64,000 nucleotides of DNA from Chitinophagaceae bacterium (lineage in GTDB: Bacteria > Bacteroidota > Bacteroidia > Chitinophagales > Chitinophagaceae): contig JAFKGQ010000003.1 in the NCBI GenBank assembly GCA_017307755.1, positions 124,001 to 188,000 of the forward strand. Reading direction: 5' to 3'. Below, piece after piece: positions 41,683 to 48,979 of the stretch. Positions within the stretch are counted from its first letter, which is position 1, and each line of letters opens with the position of its first letter. The position numbers and the translations under genes are program-made. The notes beneath the pieces are model-generated. The model was not told the origin of the DNA, did no database searches, and saw nothing but the letters and a program-made list of their open reading frames with translations.

Positions 41683-43317
41683 CTATGCCTGCGCAGGTGG
41701 CTCTTCAGCTGTCTTTTCGGGCCTCATCTGCGGGAATAGCAGCACATCCTGGATGCTGTTCTGCCCGGTGAGGAGCATGGCGATGCGATCGATGCCAAAA
41801 CCAATACCCGCTGTAGGGGGCATGCCGTATTCCAGGGACCGGAGAAAATCGTGGTCGATAAACATGGCTTCGTCATCGCCCCTTTCCATCAGCTGGAGCT
41901 GTGCCTCGAACCGCTCGCGCTGGTCGATGGGATCGTTGAGCTCGCTGTACGCATTGGCTATTTCCTTTCCATTGGCGATGAGTTCAAAGCGCTCTACCAA
42001 CCCCGGGCGGCTGCGGTGTTTTTTTGTAAGCGGGCTCATCTCCACCGGATAATCGGTGATAAAAGTGGGTTGTACAAAATGGTGCTCGCATTTTTCACTA
42101 AAGATCTCATCGATGAGCTTGCCTTTACCCATGGTATTGTCCACGGGGATGCGCAGGTTATGACAGACATCCCTTAGCTGCGCTTCATTCATCCCGCTGA
42201 TGTCTACCCCTGTGTATTCTTTGATAGCATCATACATGCTGATCCGGCGATAAGGGGCTTTGAAGTCGACCTCCTGCCCATCGACTATCGTTGTGCTTTT
42301 GCCATTGGTGGCCAGGGCCGCCGTCTCTAACAGCTGCTCCGTCGTCTCCATCATCCACAAATAATCTTTATAGGCCGTATAGAACTCCAGGACGGTGAAC
42401 TCGGGATTGTGGGTGCGGTCCATACCTTCATTCCTGAAATTGCGGCTAAACTCGTATACCCAGTCGAAGCCCCCCACGATAAGTCTTTTCAAATACAGCT
42501 CGTTGGCGATGCGCAGGTAGAAGGGTATATCCAATGCATTGTGATGGGTGATAAAGGGCCGGGCAGCGGCGCCGCCGGGGATGCTCTGCAATACGGGCGT
42601 ATCTACTTCCAGGGCTCCCCGCTCATTGAGGAAATCCCGGATAGCATTGATCATCCTGCTGCGTTTGACAAAGGTTTCTTTTACCTGGGGATTGATGATC
42701 AGGTCAGCATAACGCTGGCGATAACGGAATTCCGGGTCGGTGACCGAATCAAAGGTCGCGCCTTCTACTTCCTTTACCACCGGCAGCGGCTTCAGGGACT
42801 TGGTCAAGATGGTGAATTCCCTGGCGTGGATGGAGATCTCTCCCGTCTTGGTGGTGAAAACAAAGCCTTTTACACCTACGATGTCACCCAGGTCCAGCAG
42901 GTGCTTCCATACTTTGTCGTAGAGGGTCTTATCTTCTCCGGGGCTGACGTCATCCCGTTTGATATAGATCTGGATACGCCCTGAGCTGTCCTGCAGGCTG
43001 GCAAAAGAGGCCTTTCCCATATCCCGGCGGCTCATGAGCCGGCCGGCCACGCATACATCAGCAAAAGACACCACAGGTGTCTTGCCCGAAGGGCCATCAT
43101 TAGCCGTCTGTCCGGAGACGGGTATATTTGACGGTGACCCGGCTCCGGCAGACACATCAGCAGCATTAGCCTCTCCCTGGTAATGTTCCTTGATATAGGC
43201 CGCAGTCGTATTTACGGGATATAAAGGGGCCGGATAGGCGTCGATACCCAGTTTTTTCAGCTCTTCCAGTTTTTCCCGGCGGATGATCTCCTGCTCTGAC
43301 AAATTTGGTGTGGTCAT
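41683..43317 (-). CDS. lysS: lysyl-tRNA synthetase (class II)
   Basis: 544 residues from the ATG at 43317 ([12 protein letters not shown]); ten more residues could be read from 43347. It charges tRNA-Lys with lysine. The anticodon-binding OB fold starts at [16 protein letters not shown], the catalytic core shows motif 2 [15 protein letters not shown] and motif 3 [13 protein letters not shown]. Between the N-terminal helix and the OB fold it has about 30 more residues than I recall for relatives, a Gly/Ser/Ala/Pro-rich stretch. That stretch includes [12 protein letters not shown], encoded in frame by a 37-nt palindromic element (43067-43103). Confidence 0.96.
   Translation of the reverse strand: MTTPNLSEQEIIRREKLEELKKLGIDAYPAPLYPVNTTAAYIKEHYQGEANAADVSAGAGSPSNIPVSGQTANDGPSGKTPVVSFADVCVAGRLMSRRDMGKASFASLQDSSGRIQIYIKRDDVSPGEDKTLYDKVWKHLLDLGDIVGVKGFVFTTKTGEISIHAREFTILTKSLKPLPVVKEVEGATFDSVTDPEFRYRQRYADLIINPQVKETFVKRSRMINAIRDFLNERGALEVDTPVLQSIPGGAAARPFITHHNALDIPFYLRIANELYLKRLIVGGFDWVYEFSRNFRNEGMDRTHNPEFTVLEFYTAYKDYLWMMETTEQLLETAALATNGKSTTIVDGQEVDFKAPYRRISMYDAIKEYTGVDISGMNEAQLRDVCHNLRIPVDNTMGKGKLIDEIFSEKCEHHFVQPTFITDYPVEMSPLTKKHRSRPGLVERFELIANGKEIANAYSELNDPIDQRERFEAQLQLMERGDDEAMFIDHDFLRSLEYGMPPTAGIGFGIDRIAMLLTGQNSIQDVLLFPQMRPEKTAEEPPAQA
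43067..43121 (-). repeat. palindromic element, copy 2, inside lysS
   Basis: On the minus strand: a CCGTCT/AGACGG hairpin (43104-43121), then CTAATGATG (43095-43103), hairpin GCCC-TTC-GGGC (43084-43094), two bases, hairpin GACACC-TGT-GGTGTC (43067-43081). The core is 37 nt, identical in plan to 41127-41163 and 45337-45373, with both stem sequences changed on both sides so that pairing is kept. It reads in frame with lysS. Confidence 0.8.
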
Positions 43318-43400
43318 AATCCCAGATGATTGTAGAAAATGCGGCAAAGGTAAACAAACTCCGGCAAAGGGAGTGTGTAAGAATTGGTCTGTGATCCGAC

Positions 43401-44282
43401 CTATAGCGCCAGCAGCACCTGCCAGGCTTCGGTGACCTTGCCTTGCCGGAGCAGCTGTTTGGCGTACGTATGTAGTTCCTTCTCCATCTCCTCGGGGTTG
43501 ACAGAATAATATTGAAAGATATTTTTCAGGGTGTCATCATAAAAGGCGGGGTCGACCACAGGCATCTCGTGGACATTAGCCAGTTGCCCCAGGTCGTTGC
43601 CGCTGAGAATGGAGCTGTTACGGACAGGCGCCGGGAGCATGTCGATGCCGATGCCCAGCCGGGTATTGGGTTTTTCCACCTGGAAGAGATTGTGTTCATC
43701 TACTCTGCAATACCAATCGCCTCCCAGACGGGCAATATGGTGTATCCGGCGCTGATCGATCATCTTTTTTTCGTCGTCGAGGATGGCGTCGTCAATATGC
43801 ATGCACAGCGCTTCACAGATGACAAGATTACCTGCGCCACCTTCTTCACCCAGGGGTTTTACTTCGATGACCTTACATTCGATCTTTATTTTACTTTCCT
43901 TTACCATGGGCGGCCGTACACGGGTAGCCGGTATTTCAGTAAAGCCTGCTTTGACAAATTCGTTGGTGCCCTTGGGGTATTCGCAGCTGGCCAGACTGAT
44001 CTGCTGCACCATGTCATAATCGACGATGTTGATCACCACTTCCGGCACGTCCAGTACGTTGTGGAGGGTATGTTTGGTAGTATTGTCCCTCACTCTCCGG
44101 GATGGGGAAAAGACCAGTATCGGAGGCGTGGTGGAAAACATATTAAAAAAGCTGAAAGGGCTCAAGTTCACCTGGCCGGCGCTATCGATGGTGCTGGCAA
44201 AACACACGGGACGAGGCGCCACCGCATATTGAAGGTAATTCTGCCGCAGGACGGGGGTAAGCGCGGAGAGATCGAGGATCAT
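43401..44282 (-). CDS. flavin reductase family protein
   Basis: 293 residues. The flavin reductase domain covers about residues 1-200: [20 protein letters not shown] and [20 protein letters not shown] bind FMN, and [13 protein letters not shown] is a later family motif. The C-terminal 90 residues are helical and of unknown role. It would reduce or carry flavin for a partner oxygenase or act alone. The start overlaps the FAH gene by four bases (ATGA), so the pair is translated together. In Bacteroidota this pair is often found with homogentisate-type aromatic degradation (context, not proven here). Confidence 0.87.
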   Translation of the reverse strand: MILDLSALTPVLRQNYLQYAVAPRPVCFASTIDSAGQVNLSPFSFFNMFSTTPPILVFSPSRRVRDNTTKHTLHNVLDVPEVVINIVDYDMVQQISLASCEYPKGTNEFVKAGFTEIPATRVRPPMVKESKIKIECKVIEVKPLGEEGGAGNLVICEALCMHIDDAILDDEKKMIDQRRIHHIARLGGDWYCRVDEHNLFQVEKPNTRLGIGIDMLPAPVRNSSILSGNDLGQLANVHEMPVVDPAFYDDTLKNIFQYYSVNPEEMEKELHTYAKQLLRQGKVTEAWQVLLAL

Positions 44283-45289
44283 ACATGCTTCTTTTTTGCC
44301 AGAAGGGAGAAATTGCTTTCCTCCCGGACGATGGTATTGCTAAGGGTACCCAGTCCGTCCACTTCCAGCTCGATCCTGTCCCCTTCCTGCAACCATTGTT
44401 CCGTATAGTTGGGGTCACTCAGGCGGCCGGTGCCGTTCAATTCCAGGAAGCATCCTGTGCCGACGGTGCCGCTGCCGATGACATCCCCCGGATGGAGGTC
44501 CACACCATAGGAAGCACGTTCAATGATCTCCGCAAAGGTCCAGTCCATATCAGCCAGGTTGCCGTCGCTGACTTGTTTGTCATTGACCCGGCATTGCATC
44601 CGCAGGTTCCAGCTTTTACCCGTATGTCCTTCCTTACAGGGAACTTCGAAGGGCTGCAGCTCGTCCAGGGTCACCAGCCAGGGTCCGATGACGGTGGAAA
44701 AATCCTTACCCTTTGCGGGACCCAGGTTCAGCAGCATTTCCTCCATCTGCAACCGCCTGGCGCTCATATCATTCATGATCATCAATCCCCCGATGTAGTC
44801 ATCGGCTTCCTCCGCGGGGATATTCCTCCCGTGACGGGCGATGACGATAGCCACTTCCAGCTCGAAATCCAGTTTTTCCAGATGATCGGGCATACACCGT
44901 ATCTCACCGGGCCCCTGGATGCTATGATGATTGGTAAAATAAAAAATGGGATATTGATCGAATTCAGGGATCATGGGTGCATTCCGGTTGCGCCTTGCCG
45001 CGGCGACGTGCTGACGGAACGCATATCCATCCCGGCAGGAAGAGGGAAAAGGCACAGGGGCCAGCAACCGGACGCTGCCTGCCGGCGATGCTTTTCCGCG
45101 ACCGATATGGCCGTCGAGTATAGCCAGCTCGCCTGCTTGTACGAGAGGGAACAGCTCGTCCCAATAGTTCAGGTACATGCTCATGGTATTGGGGATGTCG
45201 GGGTGGATCAGTTCCATATCATACACCCATCCGTCCACCAGGATGGCTAATTGTTCTTGCTGATCTTTCAGATAGCTTACGATCTTCAT
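44279..45289 (-). CDS. fumarylacetoacetate hydrolase family protein
   Basis: 336 residues from the ATG at 45289 (MKIVSYLKDQQEQLAI); the frame is open to 45430 but that part is a palindromic element and promoter. FAH-fold enzymes cleave C-C bonds of acylpyruvates. The metal-site residues are visible in DFELEVAIVIARHGRNI (E-x-E) and in the later NDMSARRLQ (Asp); VIGSGTVGTGCFLEL is the family's conserved loop. The length and N-terminal domain fit true fumarylacetoacetase relatives of tyrosine breakdown. It is the first gene of a two-gene operon with the flavin reductase. Confidence 0.88.
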   Translation of the reverse strand: MKIVSYLKDQQEQLAILVDGWVYDMELIHPDIPNTMSMYLNYWDELFPLVQAGELAILDGHIGRGKASPAGSVRLLAPVPFPSSCRDGYAFRQHVAAARRNRNAPMIPEFDQYPIFYFTNHHSIQGPGEIRCMPDHLEKLDFELEVAIVIARHGRNIPAEEADDYIGGLMIMNDMSARRLQMEEMLLNLGPAKGKDFSTVIGPWLVTLDELQPFEVPCKEGHTGKSWNLRMQCRVNDKQVSDGNLADMDWTFAEIIERASYGVDLHPGDVIGSGTVGTGCFLELNGTGRLSDPNYTEQWLQEGDRIELEVDGLGTLSNTIVREESNFSLLAKKKHV

Positions 45290-45336
45290 CTGGGATTGAT
45301 TTGAAGGAGGCCAAAGGTAATGGAATTGGTGTAAAA

Positions 45337-45424
45337 TGGACCACAGGTCCATTGGCCGAAGGCCCATCATTAGATATTTTACACTCCGAGGGTATATTTT
45401 GAGGAGAACCCGAGGAGTGTAAAA
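45337..45424 (-). repeat. composite palindromic element, copy 3, in a divergent promoter region
   Basis: Read on the minus strand: outer arms TTTTACACTCC and GGAGTGTAAAA (45414-45424 and 45377-45387) pair perfectly; inside them TC opposes TC, then GGG pairs CCC. After TAT comes CTAATGATG (45365-45373), hairpin GGCC-TTC-GGCC (45354-45364), two bases and hairpin TGGACC-TGT-GGTCCA (45337-45351), then ATTTT. The 88 bases match copy 1 (87 bases) part for part. The right end is 47 bases before the FAH start; GTGTAAAA also flanks the core at 45329-45336. Confidence 0.8.
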
Positions 45425-45444
45425 ATTCATAGATTTGGCGGATT

Positions 45445-46722
45445 ATGAAGGTAATAAGGCTATTCGTCATTGCATTTATACTGCTTGGTACAGTCCGGGC
45501 TCAGAGAACGGACCCTTTTTTGAAAGACCTGCTTCAGACCCACGCCTCTCCACAGCTGAGGACGATATTGATGCATCCCGATTCTTTTCGCTATCAGCTG
45601 ATCTATACACAGATAAACCGGGACAGCCGGAACCGGCCACATTTTCACAGTTATTATTTACGAGTGGACCCCCTGGAATATTTTAACCCTGCCAGTACGG
45701 TGAAAATGCCTCTCTCCTTTCTTGCGTTGGAGAAGATGAACAACCTTACCCGTCCTGGTATCGACAAATACAGTCCCATGCTGACGGACAGCGCTTTCAG
45801 CGGTCAACATGCTGTCTACGCCGACAGTAGCGCTGCGAATGGGCTGCCTTCCCTGGCCCAGTATATTAAAAAAATTTTTCTTGTCAGTGACAATGATGCG
45901 TATAACAGGCTGTATGAATTTTTAGGCCAGCAGTACCTCAATGAGCGGCTTTGGCAGATGGGGTACTCTCATATACGCATTACCCGGCGTTTTGTCCCCA
46001 TGACGGAGGAGGAGAACAAGCATACCAACCCTATCCGGTTTTTGCGGAAGGGCGTGACACCCTCGCCGGGTGGGCAGGTCCCGGACGGGGAGGTGGCCTA
46101 TACGCAACCTGCGGCAGAGAGTAAGGCTCATTTCGACTTCAGCCGGCAGGTGTTTATCGGTAATGCTCACCTGGACCGGAACGATTCCCTGATCCTTACG
46201 CCTATGGATTTTACCCGTCATAACAACATCTCATTGGAGGATGAACAAAGCTTGTTACAGTCTGTACTGTTCCCCGAGTCGGTGGTCCCGGCAAAACGCT
46301 TTCACCTGACCGCGGATGATTATTCTTTTCTCTATCGCTATATGTCGAAATACCCTTCAGAGGAGGAGCATCCTCGTTATGACACTGCGGAATATTTTGA
46401 CAGCTATACCAAATTCTTCCTTTTCAAGTCAGGCAGGACACCTATACCTCCTTATATACGTGTGTTCAACAAGCCGGGCTGGTCTTACGGTTTCCTGACA
46501 GACGTGGCCTATATCGTTGATTTTAAACACAAAGTAGAATTTATGCTCTCCGGGGTGATTTACGTAAATCGGGATGGGGTGCTGAATGACGATAAGTATG
46601 AGTACGAAGAGACAGGCTATCCATTTTTCAAGGAAGTGGGGAACATCATTTACCAATATGAGCTGGCGCGGCCCAGAAAATTCTTCCCTGATCTGGATAA
46701 ATTCAGGATGAGCTATCATTGA
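45445..46722 (+). CDS. class A beta-lactamase-related serine hydrolase
   Basis: 425 residues with a signal peptide (MKVIRLFVIAFILLG, cleavage near VRAQ). The active-site motifs of class A beta-lactamases are present: STVK (Ser 84, Lys 87) and SDN (148-150). The KTG triad position reads KPG (343-345). A long insertion (residues 180-260) lies between. The Glu166 equivalent is not obvious, so efficient beta-lactam hydrolysis is doubtful; a D,D-peptidase or esterase role in the periplasm is possible. Divergent from the FAH operon, with a palindromic element between. Confidence 0.82.
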   Translation: MKVIRLFVIAFILLGTVRAQRTDPFLKDLLQTHASPQLRTILMHPDSFRYQLIYTQINRDSRNRPHFHSYYLRVDPLEYFNPASTVKMPLSFLALEKMNNLTRPGIDKYSPMLTDSAFSGQHAVYADSSAANGLPSLAQYIKKIFLVSDNDAYNRLYEFLGQQYLNERLWQMGYSHIRITRRFVPMTEEENKHTNPIRFLRKGVTPSPGGQVPDGEVAYTQPAAESKAHFDFSRQVFIGNAHLDRNDSLILTPMDFTRHNNISLEDEQSLLQSVLFPESVVPAKRFHLTADDYSFLYRYMSKYPSEEEHPRYDTAEYFDSYTKFFLFKSGRTPIPPYIRVFNKPGWSYGFLTDVAYIVDFKHKVEFMLSGVIYVNRDGVLNDDKYEYEETGYPFFKEVGNIIYQYELARPRKFFPDLDKFRMSYH

Positions 46723-46788
46723 AACGATGTTGGTTTCCCGGGAGATCCGTATCTTTACAGGTCGAAATTGGCGAAAAATTAGAATCCC

Positions 46789-47445
46789 ATGAAATTCGAA
46801 AAGATACATAATAAGGGGCAGGCGCAGTTGTTCCGGAATCAGTACCTGGAAATGCTTACCAAGACGCATCCGTTGGTGATCTGGGGGATGTATATCCCTG
46901 TTATCAGCTATTTTCTTTATTACAGCTGGAATACGCTGGGGTATTCTCCGGCAAGGGTGGCGCTGACCTTTTTAAGCGGAATGTTCTTCTGGACCTTCTT
47001 TGAATACCTGATGCACCGCTGGGCCTTCCATATGGTGGCTGATAGCGAGCGGGCAAAGAAGTTCGTTTATGTCATGCATGGCAATCACCATCATTTTCCC
47101 CGGGATAAGGAGCGTTTGTTCATGCCTCCAGTACCCAGCCTGATCATTGCTTCTGCGCTTTTTGGTCTTCAGTACCTTATCATGGGGAACAACGTCTTTA
47201 TGTTCTTCCCCGGGTTTATCCTTGGTTATCTTCTTTATGGCACCATGCATTATGCCATCCATGCCTGGAATCCTCCTTTCAAGTGGATGAAGCCGTTGTG
47301 GCGCAATCATCACCTTCATCATTATAAAGATGATCATAAAGGTTTCGGCGTGAGCAGTACGATCTGGGACCGTGTTTTCGGCACTATGTTCGATCTGAAA
47401 AAGGAGAAGGAAGATAAGGAGAAAGTGAAGGAGTTGATGTTTTGA
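46789..47445 (+). CDS. fatty acid hydroxylase/sterol desaturase family protein
   Basis: 218 residues, about four membrane segments. The di-iron His clusters are visible: FEYLMHRWAFH, MHGNHHHFPRD, MHYAIHAW and NHHLHHYKDDHKGFG. These enzymes hydroxylate fatty acyl or sphingoid chains, and the size and spacing resemble fatty acid 2-hydroxylases. Its last 62 bases overlap the opposing GNAT gene. The Lys/Glu-rich tail (KKEKEDKEKVKE) is encoded there. Confidence 0.9.
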   Translation: MKFEKIHNKGQAQLFRNQYLEMLTKTHPLVIWGMYIPVISYFLYYSWNTLGYSPARVALTFLSGMFFWTFFEYLMHRWAFHMVADSERAKKFVYVMHGNHHHFPRDKERLFMPPVPSLIIASALFGLQYLIMGNNVFMFFPGFILGYLLYGTMHYAIHAWNPPFKWMKPLWRNHHLHHYKDDHKGFGVSSTIWDRVFGTMFDLKKEKEDKEKVKELMF

Positions 47446-48592
47446 GATCTCCTGTTCCGGCCGGCAGCGGATTAAATACGTATCGATAGGTCCTATGGAC
47501 CTTTTCTTTTTTTGCGCCGGTGGCTTCGTGCAGAGCCAGCATTTTTTTGTTGAAATCGCCTACCCATGCCAGTTCCACCGCTTTCACCGTCTTTCTGGGT
47601 AACACTTCATTTTGCAGACAACGTATCAGGGCGGATTCCAGGCCATGTTGCTGAAATTTTTTCTTACAACCCATCACGGTGATACGCAACCTATCAACTT
47701 TACGAGTGCGGGTATACCAGAGGAATTTCAGTTTGCCGATGAGATCCAGCCTGCCGTTGATATGCCGGAGCACCTGGTTTACGTCCGGCAGGCAAAGCAC
47801 AAATGCCGCCGGCTCCTGTTCATGATAAGCAAACCAGATGATCTTCTCATCCATGACAGGCCGCATCTGGCGAAAAGATTCGCGGATGGTATCCAGACCG
47901 AGGGAAGTAAAGTTCTCGAAATCACTCCATGCGTCATTGTATATTTCGGCAAAGTCGGAAAAAAATTTTTCTCTGCTCCGGACAGAGAAATGTGCAAAGG
48001 AATAGCCTGGCTTTTTCATTACCCAATCCGAGATCTTTGTAAAGCGTTCCGGCAAGGGTACCGTGGCATCGAGAAAGTTTGTCAGCTGATCGTAGACCCC
48101 GACAAAACCGTAGGATTCCAACAGCCGGCGGTAGTAGGGCGGGTTATAATTCATGCCGAGGGAAGGGGATTTAAAGCCTTCCACCAGCAGGCCCCAGTAT
48201 TTATCGTTCTCTCCAAAATTGATGGGCCCCTCCATTGCCTGCATACCGCCTGCCTCCAGCCATATACGGGCGGTGTCAAACAGGCGGTGGGCAGCATCCT
48301 TGTCGTCGATGCATTCGAAAAACCCCATACCACCCGTGAGGGGTGTATTCTTATATGCTTTTTCCAGGTTGATAAATGCGGCGATGCGGCCGATGATACC
48401 CCCGTCGTCATCCAGCAATATCCAACGCGTGCATAGGCCATGTCTGAAAAAGCTGTTGCGTGCGGGATCGAATACAGCGGCAATATCGTTGTCCAGAGGG
48501 GATATCCAATGAGGGTCGTTCCGATACAGGCGCCGGGGCAGATTGATAAATTGTCTTGCAGTAACCGGATCTTTTATTTCCACCGTCTTCAT
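47384..48592 (-). CDS. GNAT-fold acetyltransferase-like protein (YghO-like)
   Basis: 402 residues. The N-terminal half starts MKTVEIKDPVTARQFINLP and has the YRNDPHWISPLDND pattern of YghO-type proteins; the C-terminal half (residues 280-370) has a GNAT-like core ending ELAWVGDFNKKMLALHEATGA. No defined substrate. The Pro/Ser-rich last 25 residues are antisense to the hydroxylase 3' end, so the conserved domain likely ends before them. It starts 1 base after the stop of the 107-aa gene upstream. Confidence 0.75.
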   Translation of the reverse strand: MKTVEIKDPVTARQFINLPRRLYRNDPHWISPLDNDIAAVFDPARNSFFRHGLCTRWILLDDDGGIIGRIAAFINLEKAYKNTPLTGGMGFFECIDDKDAAHRLFDTARIWLEAGGMQAMEGPINFGENDKYWGLLVEGFKSPSLGMNYNPPYYRRLLESYGFVGVYDQLTNFLDATVPLPERFTKISDWVMKKPGYSFAHFSVRSREKFFSDFAEIYNDAWSDFENFTSLGLDTIRESFRQMRPVMDEKIIWFAYHEQEPAAFVLCLPDVNQVLRHINGRLDLIGKLKFLWYTRTRKVDRLRITVMGCKKKFQQHGLESALIRCLQNEVLPRKTVKAVELAWVGDFNKKMLALHEATGAKKEKVHRTYRYVFNPLPAGTGDLKTSTPSLSPYLPSPFSDRT

Positions 48593-48593
48593 A

Positions 48594-48917
48594 TTACCAT
48601 CTTTCTTCGCCTGATGCAGGGGGCTCTCCCTGAAATTTCCGGCGTGTGAGTATCTTTTGTTGCTGCCGCTCCAGGACCAGGCGGGCTATCAGCATACCTG
48701 TGTCTTCGTTTGCTTTTGTCTTTAGTAATGTTCGCAGTTTCGATTCGCTGACATCGACTTTGTACAGAAATTGTACCAGGGCGTTGAAATCGGATTGGAT
48801 CAGGGCGTTCAGCTTTTCGGCCAACAGCGCTTCCAGTCTGTCGTCCGGGGTATGTTCGGGGAGATTCAGACCACCATACCCGTTGAGGTCTTTTATCAAC
48901 GCTTCGGCATCCTCCAT
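48594..48917 (-). CDS. small conserved hypothetical protein
   Basis: 107 residues, mostly helical, no signal or membrane segment. It starts MEDAEALIKDLNGYGGLNLPE and ends in a basic, Gln-rich helix and a Gly/Pro tail. I do not recognise a defined domain. It is co-transcribed with the YghO-like gene (1-base gap), so a joint role is possible. Its frame is well supported by the tight packing and by ATG at 48917. Confidence 0.65.
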   Translation of the reverse strand: MEDAEALIKDLNGYGGLNLPEHTPDDRLEALLAEKLNALIQSDFNALVQFLYKVDVSESKLRTLLKTKANEDTGMLIARLVLERQQQKILTRRKFQGEPPASGEERW

Positions 48918-48979
48918 AACAGCTTTTTAAGACCAGCTTTTTAACATCGAAAAAGAGTGCATTGTTTGAAATTTACGAT

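Noticed and set aside
47493..47510. Hairpin AGGTCC-TAT-GGACCT in the GNAT-like gene
   Set aside because: It resembles hairpin 2 of the palindromic elements, but the leader and the TTC hairpin are missing and the coded residues (VHRTYRYV) fit normal GNAT sequence.
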